Below, piece after piece: positions 19,432-29,645 of a stretch of 64,000 bases of DNA. The stretch is from an uncultured Paracoccaceae bacterium (GTDB taxonomy: Bacteria; Pseudomonadota; Alphaproteobacteria; Rhodobacterales; Rhodobacteraceae). The first letter of the stretch is position 1; the number at the start of each line of letters is the position of its first letter. The position numbers and the translations under genes are program-made. The stretch covers positions 1 through 64,000 of the forward strand of contig CANNFQ010000004.1 of NCBI GenBank assembly GCA_947503925.1, written 5' to 3'. The notes beneath the pieces were generated by a model. The model was not told the DNA's origin and searched no databases. It was given only the letters and a program-made list of their open reading frames with translations.

Positions 19432-21834
19432 CTACAATTCTGAAAGCAATCGGCGTGCATTTGCAATTTGCGGCAGATCGCTGTCTTGCCCGATGGTAAT
19501 AGCACGCGTAAGCACATCAATCGCATCTGCATTCCGTTCCAGCGCGATATAGGTCAGGCCAAGATGGTATTGGGTCAGCGCATCTTCGGGCAGGCCGCGT
19601 GCGGCGGGTTCGAGGTTTAGCAGTGCCTCTTGATAATCGCCGCGTCGATAGGCGATCCAGCCAATCGTATCCTGAAAAGCGGGCACATCCGTGCCGCGCA
19701 GCCGGGCAGCGATCCCGTAGGCGCGATCCAGATTTGCGTCATCATCACGATGGGTGGTGATCAGGCTGGCCAGATTATTGGCCACGATCAGGCTGCTGCT
19801 ATCACGCGCATAAAGCTGTTCAAGAATGGCGATGGCGCCTTCAAAATCGCCCTTTGCTTCCAAACGCCCCGATTTGATCAGATTGGCCATCATTGCATCG
19901 GGTGCCTGTGCCAGCACCTGTTCAAGCAGCGCATCGCCATCAGCTTGACGGTCTTGCGACAGGAGCAGGCCATAAAGCCGCCCAAGCGTTTGTTCATTGG
20001 TTGGGTGGCTATCCAGCAGGTCGCGATAAATCGCCTCGCCCACAGGGGCATTATCCAGCAGGACCAGAATATCGGCCTGTAGAAAGCGCAAGGTTGCGTC
20101 ATCCGGGGCCGCTTCCAGTTCTTTGGCGACAAATGCCTGCGCCTCACCCAGACGCCCGGCCCTGATCTGTGCTTCGACCAGCCGCGCCTTTGCGGCGGAT
20201 GTGCTTTCGCCACCCGCCACGATGTTTTCCAGAAACGCCTGCGTGTCGTCATAGCGTTCCTGTCGGTTCAGCAGGGCCACCTCGATCTGGTCAGCGACAC
20301 CTGTGGCGGCTGGCGTATCGATGGTGCGCAGTTTCCAGATCGTGCGGGTGACCTTGTTCCACTCACCCAGCCGCAGATGGATTTCGGCCAGCTTGGCCAG
20401 AAGTTCAGGGTTTTCGGGGTTCACGGCCAAGGCGCTGTTGATCACCGTTTCGGCGGCGTTCACCCAATCCTGTTGCAGCAGGTAATTGGCGTGGCGCAGT
20501 GATGGGTTGACTGCCTGATTGGATACTTCGACCGCGACGGCATAGCGTTCAGCAGCCAGATTGTGATCGCCCGCCCGTTCATGTGCGCGAGCCAGCATGG
20601 TGATCAGCCCGATATCGCGCGGTGCTTCTGTCAGGGCCTGCCGCAGGATGATGACGGCTTGACCCGGGTCATCATCATCAATGGCCCAGGCCGCCTGCAT
20701 CCGCAGCGCTTCGACATGGCCTGCGTTTGATGCCAGCACATTGGTGACTTGTGTCTTGGCGTCGTCCACTTCGCCTTGCGCGTTTTTCATCTGGGCCAGG
20801 AGGATCTTGAAATCAAGCGCCTGTTCGGATGTCGCATCTGCGTCGATGATCGCCTCAAGTTCGGCGACGGCAGCATCTTGATCACCGCGGGCAAAAAGGA
20901 TGCTGGCGCGCAAGGCGCGATATCTGGCGTTCTGTTCTTCGGTCGCAATCAGTGTTTCCAATTCGGCGCGTGCGGCATCAACCCCTTGGGTCTGGCGTAG
21001 GAAATCGACAACGACGATCTTTTCGGCCTCGCCTGCGGTAGGTGCCGCAGCAAGGGTGCGCAGATAACCTTCGGCGGCAGGCAGATCATCCTGCTGGATG
21101 TACCAGCCGAACAGTTCGCGTTGCACATCCAGGTTTTCGGGGAACTGGCCTGCCATCGCCTCTAGTGCGGATTGGGTACGGGAAGTGTCATTCCCTTCGC
21201 TGAGCAGGGCGACACGTGCGGCGTGAAAATCCAGCCGGGTCGGGTGTAATTTCAAGCCGTCCTCGACCACGGTAAGGGCGCCCGGCAAATCCCCACGCAG
21301 GATTGCATGGTCGATCACGATCTTGCGAGCGATGATGCTGTCGGGTGTTTTATCCAACGCCGCCTTGGCAACAGCCGCCGGTCCGGACGCATCGCCAGAG
21401 CTGATGACTGCATCGCGGTAGTCCAGCATCGCGGTCACGATTGTGACCCGTTCATCATCCGGGGCAATGGTCGCGGCACTGCGCCCGTAAGTTTCGGCCT
21501 CTTCCCAGCCGTCAGCGAGGATCGAGATTTCAGCGAGCGAGATCAGACCTTCCTTGTTGTCGGGATCAAATTCGACCACTTGCACATATTGGCCGTAAGC
21601 ATCCGCAACCTCGCCGCGCGAGCGCTGTGTCTTTGCATAGATCAGTCGCCCGTCCAGATGGTGCGGGTTGTTGGCAAACACATTCCGGAACTGAACCAGT
21701 GCCCGGTCAACATCACCTTCTTCCAACAGGGTGAGCCCGGATTGATAAAACCGTTCTGCCCGTTCTTCGGCGCTTTCGCAGGCGGCGAGCGCCAGAAAGA
21801 AGAGCAGGAATAGTTTGGGGAACATGCGTGGCAT
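19432..21834 (-). CDS. TPR-repeat lipoprotein
   Basis: MPRMFPKLFLLFFLALAACES lipobox, then many TPRs; ORF track start (22065) is likely too long. Confidence 0.8.
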   Translation of the reverse strand: MPRMFPKLFLLFFLALAACESAEERAERFYQSGLTLLEEGDVDRALVQFRNVFANNPHHLDGRLIYAKTQRSRGEVADAYGQYVQVVEFDPDNKEGLISLAEISILADGWEEAETYGRSAATIAPDDERVTIVTAMLDYRDAVISSGDASGPAAVAKAALDKTPDSIIARKIVIDHAILRGDLPGALTVVEDGLKLHPTRLDFHAARVALLSEGNDTSRTQSALEAMAGQFPENLDVQRELFGWYIQQDDLPAAEGYLRTLAAAPTAGEAEKIVVVDFLRQTQGVDAARAELETLIATEEQNARYRALRASILFARGDQDAAVAELEAIIDADATSEQALDFKILLAQMKNAQGEVDDAKTQVTNVLASNAGHVEALRMQAAWAIDDDDPGQAVIILRQALTEAPRDIGLITMLARAHERAGDHNLAAERYAVAVEVSNQAVNPSLRHANYLLQQDWVNAAETVINSALAVNPENPELLAKLAEIHLRLGEWNKVTRTIWKLRTIDTPAATGVADQIEVALLNRQERYDDTQAFLENIVAGGESTSAAKARLVEAQIRAGRLGEAQAFVAKELEAAPDDATLRFLQADILVLLDNAPVGEAIYRDLLDSHPTNEQTLGRLYGLLLSQDRQADGDALLEQVLAQAPDAMMANLIKSGRLEAKGDFEGAIAILEQLYARDSSSLIVANNLASLITTHRDDDANLDRAYGIAARLRGTDVPAFQDTIGWIAYRRGDYQEALLNLEPAARGLPEDALTQYHLGLTYIALERNADAIDVLTRAITIGQDSDLPQIANARRLLSEL

Positions 21835-21952
21835 AACGAAGGGTCGGTCCTGATGAGGCCAGGTTGCGCGTATGCGCAGCCCCGGCAAAGGTAACGGCAC
21901 CAAAGGTATCGTGCCCTTTGGTGCCATCAAGATGTCAAAACTAGGTCTATTC

Positions 21953-22645
21953 TTAGCAGCCAGTGCCGCGCACAACCACCCCAGCCGTTGCCGCAAGAAT
22001 ACGGCAGTCTGTCGCAAGTGACATCTGCTGGTAATAGGCCGTGTCAAACGATGCCCGCGCCGCAAAGGTGGAGTTGTTCCGGTCGGAAACCTGCCACAGC
22101 CCCGTCAGGCCCGGACGCATCGCGAAGTAAGCCTTGCCGGGATACATCGCGCGCTGATCAACCATCATCGGCCGTGGGCCAACAAGGCTCATATCGCCTT
22201 TCAGCACGTTCAGCAGCTGTGGCAATTCATCAATGGATGTCTTGCGCAGCAGATGCCCGATCTTGGTGATGCGTGGATCGTGCTTCAGCTTTTGATGCTC
22301 GCGCCATTCTCTGGCCAATTCAGGATCAGATGCGACCAGTTCCTGCAGCTTGCGCTCCGCATTGGGCACCATGGTCCGGAATTTCCAGATCCGAAAGACG
22401 CGGCCACCGCGCCCCAGCCGTTCCTGCGTATAGATTGGCGATTTGCCGTCCAAAGCCACCAAAACGGTCACCAACAGCAAAAAAGGCAGCAGGAATGGCA
22501 ACGACAACACAATAAGTGCCGTATCCATCAGCCGCTTGGTGAATTCTTTGTAGATCGGAGAGGGCTGGGCCGAGAAAACATGTTGGCTGGCAACCATCAC
22601 CAACTTAGAGCGCCCGTGTTCACGAGCCGTAAAATTATCAAACAT
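21953..22645 (-). CDS. Polyprenyl-phosphate sugar transferase
   Basis: [67 protein letters not shown]. Confidence 0.93.
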   Translation of the reverse strand: MFDNFTAREHGRSKLVMVASQHVFSAQPSPIYKEFTKRLMDTALIVLSLPFLLPFLLLVTVLVALDGKSPIYTQERLGRGGRVFRIWKFRTMVPNAERKLQELVASDPELAREWREHQKLKHDPRITKIGHLLRKTSIDELPQLLNVLKGDMSLVGPRPMMVDQRAMYPGKAYFAMRPGLTGLWQVSDRNNSTFAARASFDTAYYQQMSLATDCRILAATAGVVVRGTGC

Positions 22646-23101
22646 TATTAAACTCTCATAAAATTTTAAACACTATGGCAAAATCGCCATCACTCTTATC
22701 AACTCGCAACAGTGTACACGAACCTACGTCACTGTTTCAATAGCCTTCGAAACTGGTCGTACACATCGTCTTCTCATTAACAGTAAGTTAACAGTTGGGT
22801 CCGGAACGCGGCAAGTGAAATTGATGTGAGTGATCAATATTTCACCGCCATGTGTATTTATTGGTTCTGTTGCGGATGGAATGCTTACCCCCTTGGCTTA
22901 TTGATCATTCTTTTTGGACAATGATTGCGTAGACGCGAATCGGGCGGCCATGGCTGTGGCCAGTTCGCATCACACGCCACAAGGCGGACGATACGTCATT
23001 ATATTGTCATTTTTCGACAGCTACGGACTCGCCCCGGCCGTACTGATCGCCTTGTGATATTGGCAAAAACAGATTTTGGACGCCCTGCTGGCCTGCAATA
23101 A

Positions 23102-23115
23102 TGCAACCGGTTGCA
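23102..23115. promoter_or_regulatory. Candidate LacI-family operator
   Basis: TGCAACCGGTTGCA perfect palindrome, same core as 31683-31698. Confidence 0.75.
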
Positions 23116-23431
23116 AAATAGTTTTTTCAGTTCTAAGGTGATTCTGCTGATGGTTCGCATGGTGAGGAGGGGAGCGCGGCGCATGTTGCAAGTTGCACAA
23201 TTTCGCATTGGTGGCGCGACCGGCGGGCAGGTCTGCTTGCCCCTCTTCGGGTCAATACCGTGCAATCCACAGCATATGAGCTTGCCGACCCAAAAACACT
23301 TTTGCGGTCGCGTAATTTCATCGAAACGGCATGCGCGGCCAAGGCCGTGTGGCGCGATGAGGTGAATGTAGCCCCGATAAGGGGCCCCGGTTGATTTTGA
23401 CGTGTCCGGGCACGATTTCTGGGAGGAAACC

Positions 23432-24367
23432 ATGAAGAAACTTCTACTGACTGCTGGTTTGGCAACATTGATGGGTACATCTGCAATGGCGCAAACCATC
23501 GGTGCATCCATTGCCCGCTTTGACGACAATGGTTTGACGATCATGCGTAACGGTATGACCGATCACATCGCCACGCTTGATGGTGTTGAGTTGCAGATGG
23601 AAGACGCGCAGGACGACGTTGCCCGCCAGCTTGACCAGATCAACAACTTTATCGCCGCGGGCGTCGACGCGATTATCGTCAATGCCGTTGACACCAACGC
23701 GACCGAAGCAATGTCACAGGCCGCAGCCGCGGCTGGCGTCCCACTTGTTTACGTCAACCGTCAGCCGATCAACATGGACACGCTGCCAGAAAATCAGGCC
23801 TTCGTTGCGTCCAATGAGATCGAATCCGGTACGCTTGAGGCGTTCCAGATCTGCCGCAATCTGCGTGCTGCTGGCAAATCCGGCGGCGCAACCGGCTATC
23901 TGATGAATGGTCAGTTGTCCAATCAGGCCGCTGTTCAGCGCTCAAAGGACGTGCATGACGTTATCGGCATGGACATGTGTAGCTTCATGACCCTGATCGA
24001 TGAGCAGACTGCAAACTGGTCGCGCGACGAAGCACAGGATCTGATGACCAACTGGATGTCCTCGGGCGAGCCTTTTGACTTTGTCATCGCCAATAATGAC
24101 GAAATGGCCGTCGGCGCCATTCAGGCGATGAAAGCTGGCGGCATCGATATGGCTGACGTCGAGGTTGGCGGTGTTGACGCGACACCTGATGCGCTGGTGG
24201 CGATGGCTGCCGGTGATCTGGACGTCACCGTGTTCCAGGACCTTGCAGGCCAGGGCGCCGGTTCCATCGATACCGCATTGGCGCTGGCAGCCGGTGATGA
24301 TGTCGACAAGACGGTCTTCATCCCGTTCATTCTGGTGACACCAGAGAACGCGGCAGAGTTCCAGTAA
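23432..24367 (+). CDS. Sugar/inositol ABC transporter substrate-binding protein
   Basis: Signal peptide MKKLLLTAGLATLMGTSAMA; periplasmic binding fold; GGAGG SD before ATG at 23432. Confidence 0.9.
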   Translation: MKKLLLTAGLATLMGTSAMAQTIGASIARFDDNGLTIMRNGMTDHIATLDGVELQMEDAQDDVARQLDQINNFIAAGVDAIIVNAVDTNATEAMSQAAAAAGVPLVYVNRQPINMDTLPENQAFVASNEIESGTLEAFQICRNLRAAGKSGGATGYLMNGQLSNQAAVQRSKDVHDVIGMDMCSFMTLIDEQTANWSRDEAQDLMTNWMSSGEPFDFVIANNDEMAVGAIQAMKAGGIDMADVEVGGVDATPDALVAMAAGDLDVTVFQDLAGQGAGSIDTALALAAGDDVDKTVFIPFILVTPENAAEFQ

Positions 24368-24465
24368 CGCCTGACGCAATCCGAGAAAATGGGGGCGGCG
24401 CTTTGACGCCGTCCCTGACCACTACCATACGCCCGCAATGATCTGCGGGGCCAAAGGAGCAACTG

Positions 24466-25548
24466 ATGGCTGACACGTCGCACGGAACCGGGGGACTACC
24501 CTTCGACGAAAAGAAGCGATCTATTCCCGGTGAGGTGAACATCTTTTTCGCCCTCATCCTGATCGTGGTGATCTTTGAGGTTCTGGGCCAAGTCCTGCCT
24601 TACATGGATAACCAAAGCTTCCTGTTTGATACGCGGGACCGTTTTGACAGCATCTTTAACGAAGCGCGCCTGCGCATCATTATCTTGCAGGTCTCCATCA
24701 TCGGGATCATCGCGCTGGGGGTGACCCAGGTGATTATCTCGGGCGGGATCGACCTGTCATCGGGGCCACTTGTCGGGGCCACGGCGATGATCGTGATGTC
24801 ATTCGCGCAGACCGAATTCGTTAACGGCAACCCCAACCCCAAGGCGGTTTTCGGCGAATGGGCATTTGATCTGCCAGTTCTGATACCCGTGCTTGTCGGG
24901 CTGGCCTTTGGTGCCTTTATCGGGGCCATTAACGGTAGCCTGATTGCCTATACACGTATTCCGCCCTTTATTGCGACGCTTGGCATGTTCCTGATCTGCC
25001 GGGGCATCGCGCAGGCCTGGACACGGGGTAAGCCGGTATCGTTCCCAACCGAAGGCTACGCCGCATTGGGGAAAGGGATGATGCCTGTCTTCTGGTTTAT
25101 CGGGCTGGCCTTCGTGCTGCATATCATCATGCGATATACCATCCACGGCAAACACACCTATGCCGTCGGATCGAACGAGGATGCCGCACGGATGTCGGGC
25201 ATCAATGTCCAGCGGCACAAGGTGCGGGTGTACATGATCGCGTCCATGCTGGCCGCATTCGCCGCCGTTATCCTGAGTTCAAAGAACCTGACCGCGCAAT
25301 CAGGTATGGGAATTTTCTATGAACTTTACGCCATCGCCATGGCCGTGATCGGCGGGGTCAGCCTGACAGGCGGGCGGGGGTCGATCATCGGCACAGTGCT
25401 GGGGGCGATGGTTTTCGGGGTGATCCAATCGGGGTTCACCTATGTCAAACTTGATGCCTTCTTCCAGTTGATGGCGATGGGCGCGATTATCATCTCGGCG
25501 GTTGTGCTGGATAAGTACCGGCAAGAACGCGCCGCGACGCGTAGCTAG
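24466..25548 (+). CDS. ABC transporter permease (ribose/inositol type)
   Basis: Polytopic; GGIDLSSGPLVG, YAVGSNEDAARMSGI, IGGVSLTGGRGSIIGTVLGA. Confidence 0.92.
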   Translation: MADTSHGTGGLPFDEKKRSIPGEVNIFFALILIVVIFEVLGQVLPYMDNQSFLFDTRDRFDSIFNEARLRIIILQVSIIGIIALGVTQVIISGGIDLSSGPLVGATAMIVMSFAQTEFVNGNPNPKAVFGEWAFDLPVLIPVLVGLAFGAFIGAINGSLIAYTRIPPFIATLGMFLICRGIAQAWTRGKPVSFPTEGYAALGKGMMPVFWFIGLAFVLHIIMRYTIHGKHTYAVGSNEDAARMSGINVQRHKVRVYMIASMLAAFAAVILSSKNLTAQSGMGIFYELYAIAMAVIGGVSLTGGRGSIIGTVLGAMVFGVIQSGFTYVKLDAFFQLMAMGAIIISAVVLDKYRQERAATRS

Positions 25549-25562
25549 GGAAGGGCAAGGAT

Positions 25563-26336
25563 ATGAGCGATATCATCTTAGAAACCAAAGGCCTTACCAA
25601 GCATTACGGCGGCGTACACGCCCTCAACGATGCTGATTTCGTGCTGCAAAAAGGCGAACATGTGGCGATCATGGGCGATAACGGGGCTGGCAAATCCACC
25701 TTCGTGCGCCAGATCACCGGGGTCGAACAGCGCACCAGCGGCGAGGTCATTTTTGACGGCCAGCCAGTGCATTTTTCGGGACCCATCGATGCCCGGGAAG
25801 CGGGGATCGAAACGGTTTTCCAAACCCTCGCCCTGGCGGACCACCTGGATGTGCCCGACAACCTGTTTCTGGGCCGCGAAAAGACCAAATTCGACTGGCT
25901 TGGCCCATTTCGGTTTCTTGATTACAAGGCGATGCGCAAAGACACGATGGGTGCGCTTGAAAAGACCGGCGTGAAAATTCCCAATATCAGAAATACGATT
26001 GAGCGGATGTCCGGTGGTCAGCGGCAATGTGTGGCGATTGCCCGCACCGCCAGCTTTGCGTCAAAGCTGACGATCATGGATGAACCGACCGCCGCGCTGG
26101 GCGTGCAGGAAACCGCGCAGGTCGAAAACATCATCCGGTCGTTGAAGGAGCAAGGCGAACCTCTGATCCTGATCAGCCACAATATGCGGCAGGTGATGGA
26201 CCTTGTTGATCGCATCATTGTCTTCCGCCGTGGCCGCATCGTCGCCAACCTGCGCAAGGAAGAAACCGATGGGCAGGACGTTGTGGCCTACATCACTGGC
26301 GCCAAAACCGGGGCCGAATATGAAGGGGCAGCCTGA
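25563..26336 (+). CDS. ABC transporter ATP-binding protein
   Basis: GDNGAGKST, MSGGQRQ, LTIMDEPTAALG. Confidence 0.95.
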   Translation: MSDIILETKGLTKHYGGVHALNDADFVLQKGEHVAIMGDNGAGKSTFVRQITGVEQRTSGEVIFDGQPVHFSGPIDAREAGIETVFQTLALADHLDVPDNLFLGREKTKFDWLGPFRFLDYKAMRKDTMGALEKTGVKIPNIRNTIERMSGGQRQCVAIARTASFASKLTIMDEPTAALGVQETAQVENIIRSLKEQGEPLILISHNMRQVMDLVDRIIVFRRGRIVANLRKEETDGQDVVAYITGAKTGAEYEGAA

Positions 26337-26409
26337 CATATTTGCCCGACTCTGGCCGTACCGATACAAACCGGATAACCATGTCTGAAACCGGGCAGGG
26401 GGGCTGGAA

Positions 26410-27408
26410 TTGGCGGTTACACTGAAAGATGTAGCAGAAAAGGCGGGTGTGTCCCGCTCTGCGGTGTCGCGGACCTATACCGAAGGCGCGTCAGTTTCTG
26501 AAAAAACCCGGGCCAAAGTGCGCAAGGCAGCGGAGGCGCTGGGTTACAGCCCCAATGCGCTTGCCTCGTCGCTGACCACAGGCCGGACGAAATTGATTGG
26601 CTTGGTATCCAACAACTTTCACAACCCGATTTTCCTAGAGGTGTTTGACCGTTTCACCAAGGGCTTGCAGGATCGTGGCCTGCGCCCGCTGCTGGTTAAT
26701 CTGACAGATGAGGTGGACCCCGCCAATTCGATCCGCATGCTGCGTGCCTATTCGGTGGACGGGGTGATTGTTGCGTCCTCTACCCTGCCGGTCAGTTTCG
26801 CCGAAGGGTTCCGCGAGGCGGGAGTGCCCATCGTGCATTCCTTTGGCCGCCATTCGGCCAATCCGCAGGTGCATGTGCTGGGCATCGACAATATTGCTGC
26901 GGGGCGTTTGGCGGCGACCACATTGCTTGATCGCGGCTACCGGCGCATCGCCTTTTTGGGCGGGCCGGAAAGTGCCACATCAACGCAGGACCGTCTGAAA
27001 GGCTTTGCAGAGGTCTTGCAGGACCGGCCGGATGTAGAGTTGAGCATCAGCTTTGCCACCCAATATGCGTTTGACGCGGGCCGTGATGAAATGACCCGCC
27101 TCTTGCAAGGCCGCCCGGCAGAGGCGTATTTCTGCGGCGATGATGTTTTGTCGATCGGGGCCTTGTCGGCAGTGCAAACGGCGGGGTTACGGGTGCCGGA
27201 TGATATCGGCATCCTCGGGCTGAACGACATGGAAATGGCTGGGTGGCAAAACATCAACCTGACCACAATTCACAACCCCATCGGCCCGATCATCAACGCA
27301 TCCGTGGAACTGATTGCGGACGCGTTGAAAGTGGATGAAACCCGGCCCGAAGCCCGGCTATTTGACTGCCATATCGTTGAACGGGGGACGTTGCGGCCGC
27401 TGATATAG
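26410..27408 (+). CDS. LacI family transcriptional regulator
   Basis: TTG start; VTLKDVAEKAGVSRSAVSRTYTEGASVSEKTRAKV HTH. Confidence 0.93.
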   Translation: MAVTLKDVAEKAGVSRSAVSRTYTEGASVSEKTRAKVRKAAEALGYSPNALASSLTTGRTKLIGLVSNNFHNPIFLEVFDRFTKGLQDRGLRPLLVNLTDEVDPANSIRMLRAYSVDGVIVASSTLPVSFAEGFREAGVPIVHSFGRHSANPQVHVLGIDNIAAGRLAATTLLDRGYRRIAFLGGPESATSTQDRLKGFAEVLQDRPDVELSISFATQYAFDAGRDEMTRLLQGRPAEAYFCGDDVLSIGALSAVQTAGLRVPDDIGILGLNDMEMAGWQNINLTTIHNPIGPIINASVELIADALKVDETRPEARLFDCHIVERGTLRPLI

Positions 27409-27516
27409 GATCGTTGGTGCACATCTAGAGGGTTTGTCAGATGAACCATTCATTTGCAGTGATTTTCCAAGCGACTCTACTGGCAGCCATTTTCTATTGT
27501 GCATCCGGATTGATTC

Positions 27517-28491
27517 TTGGGCGGGTCAGATGTCATCGCTGACGTTGCGCTGTTGACCCCAACAGGGTCGCCACTGCTGCTACCACATCAGGCAGGCGCT
27601 GTGACACTGTTGGCCTTGACGTTACTCGTCGCCGTACTACCGGTTTTTGTGCCCACGGATCAAGCCATCTTCCGCCGATTAACGATGCGTTTTGGCCCGC
27701 TCGTCGGACTCCTACTAATTTTTCTTACAGCGGCACTTATGTCCACCACCTTACTGGTAGCGGACTTTCTGACAGCGGGCGCACCGCTAACCCGCAACCT
27801 ACCGCTCATCGCTTTTTCAGCTGCCATCTCCGGCGGGTTCTTGCAGGTGATGGCCGCCGCAACGGACCCCAACAGCCCGAGAGCTTTGCGGCAAGAACAG
27901 CAACAGGTTGACGCGGCAAGGCAGAATGCCATCAGCAATGGTTTAGACCCGGACGAAGCGGAACAGTTTACTCGGGAAGTGTGGCAGGCTACCGGGCGCC
28001 CAATACAGACGTTGATGAACGGGTTGTTTGGTTTCACCGTCGCTTTTGCGGGTGGCGGTTTTCACAACGCAGCGCTTTTTGTCGTGGGGGCTTCGTATCT
28101 CGTGGGACTTGGCTTTGGCGTGAATAGCGCAACGATGCTGTTACTTTATGTGTTACCGGTGGCTGCTGGCCTCGCTGATGCGGTGGTTCTGCATGCTTTC
28201 ACGAGGTTAGGTAGGGCAACACCAGACGGGTATTGGGCTTTCACATTCATTGCTGTCGGAACTATATCAATCGGTGGGTTTGGATTGGCGCTTAAAGCGG
28301 CGTGCACGGCGGTCGCCGTCTGGATTGTAAGCCTGTTGGGCGGACCTTACGCTGACTTATCCCCATGGCTAGAAACAATGCTTGCTGACCCAGCAGGAAA
28401 GGGCCTTGCCGGATCGTTTGTTATCGGTTCCACGATAACCTGGTGTATATTTTCGGGTCTGGCATTGGCTCTAACTGTGCCAAAAACTTAA
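27517..28491 (+). CDS. Hypothetical polytopic membrane protein
   Basis: 324 aa ORF, multiple TM segments; family not recognised; start uncertain. Confidence 0.6.
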   Translation: MGGSDVIADVALLTPTGSPLLLPHQAGAVTLLALTLLVAVLPVFVPTDQAIFRRLTMRFGPLVGLLLIFLTAALMSTTLLVADFLTAGAPLTRNLPLIAFSAAISGGFLQVMAAATDPNSPRALRQEQQQVDAARQNAISNGLDPDEAEQFTREVWQATGRPIQTLMNGLFGFTVAFAGGGFHNAALFVVGASYLVGLGFGVNSATMLLLYVLPVAAGLADAVVLHAFTRLGRATPDGYWAFTFIAVGTISIGGFGLALKAACTAVAVWIVSLLGGPYADLSPWLETMLADPAGKGLAGSFVIGSTITWCIFSGLALALTVPKT

Positions 28492-29642
28492 CGCATCGAC
28501 GGTGGCCGCGCGTCCAGCCATGTGCCGTTCTGCTTGCCGGACTCGGCCACCGCATAGACCGCCGCCATGGACCGCAGCCCATCCTCTGCCCTTGGATAGA
28601 GGTTCGCCGCCGGATCCATCTTGCGCCCTTCTTTGCGCGCGGTGATCGCCTCGGCTAGATCGGTGTAGATATTGGCAAAGGCCAGTGGCATCCCCTCGGC
28701 ATGGCCGATGGTCACCCGTGTGGTGCGGTCCGCCTCGGGCGACAGGTTCGCCTCACCGCGTTCGATGACCTGCAAACGTTCGCCCAGCGGCATGTAATAA
28801 AGCTGGTTGGGCTGTTCCTGTGACCAGCGCAGCCCGCCGGTTTCGCCAAAGACCTGAATGCCCAGCCCGTGCTGTCGCCCAATGGCGATGGAGGATGTCC
28901 AAAGCCGCCCGACGGCGCCGCCATCCATGCGGAAATTGACCATCGCGTCATCTTCCAGCACCCGCACATCGATGCAGGACACTGTATCGGCCGACAGTTT
29001 TTCAACCTCCTGCCCGGTGACAAAGCTGGCCATGTGCAGGGCATGTATCCCGCAATCAGCGAATTGGGCTGAGACCCCGGCCTGCGCGGGGTCATAGCGC
29101 CAGCGCACGCGGGGGTTGTCGGCATCTGCCGCGTCGGCATGGTGACCATGGGCAAACTCGGCATTCACCAGCCGCACCTTGCCGATATCGCCACGGGCGA
29201 TCATGGCCTTCATATGGCGCACCAGTGAATAGCCGGTATAGCCGTAATTCACCGCACAGATATTGCCGGTCTGCCGGGCGATCTTGACGATCGCTTCGCC
29301 CTCTTCCACGGTCATCGTCATCGGCTTTTCGCATAGTACGTTAAACCCGGCCTCAAGGAACGCTTTGGTAATCTCGAAATGCGTCGCATTCGGCGTGGCC
29401 ACAGTGACCAGATCAACCCGGTCGTCGCGCCCTCGCTCACCTTCCAGCATGTCCTGCCAACTGCCATAGGCCCGGTCGCCCAGTCCCAGACGCCGCCCAT
29501 AATCGATCCCTTCGGCGGCACGGTGATCCAGCGCGCCAGCCGCAAAGGTAAACAGGCCGTCCAGCCCGGCACCCAGCCGGTGCGCAGGTCCGATCTGGCT
29601 GCCTTCGCCGCCACCAATCATACCCCAATTCAATTTTGCCAT
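28488..29642 (-). CDS. Gfo/Idh/MocA family oxidoreductase
   Basis: NWGMIGGGEGSQIGPAHR..VLCEKPMTMTVEEGE. Confidence 0.93.
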   Translation of the reverse strand: MAKLNWGMIGGGEGSQIGPAHRLGAGLDGLFTFAAGALDHRAAEGIDYGRRLGLGDRAYGSWQDMLEGERGRDDRVDLVTVATPNATHFEITKAFLEAGFNVLCEKPMTMTVEEGEAIVKIARQTGNICAVNYGYTGYSLVRHMKAMIARGDIGKVRLVNAEFAHGHHADAADADNPRVRWRYDPAQAGVSAQFADCGIHALHMASFVTGQEVEKLSADTVSCIDVRVLEDDAMVNFRMDGGAVGRLWTSSIAIGRQHGLGIQVFGETGGLRWSQEQPNQLYYMPLGERLQVIERGEANLSPEADRTTRVTIGHAEGMPLAFANIYTDLAEAITARKEGRKMDPAANLYPRAEDGLRSMAAVYAVAESGKQNGTWLDARPPSMR

Positions 29643-29645
29643 GGC

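Noticed and set aside
22999-23544. 181-aa minus-strand ORF in the leader region of the ABC transporter
   Set aside because: Overlaps the start and signal peptide of the substrate-binding gene; composition not protein-like.
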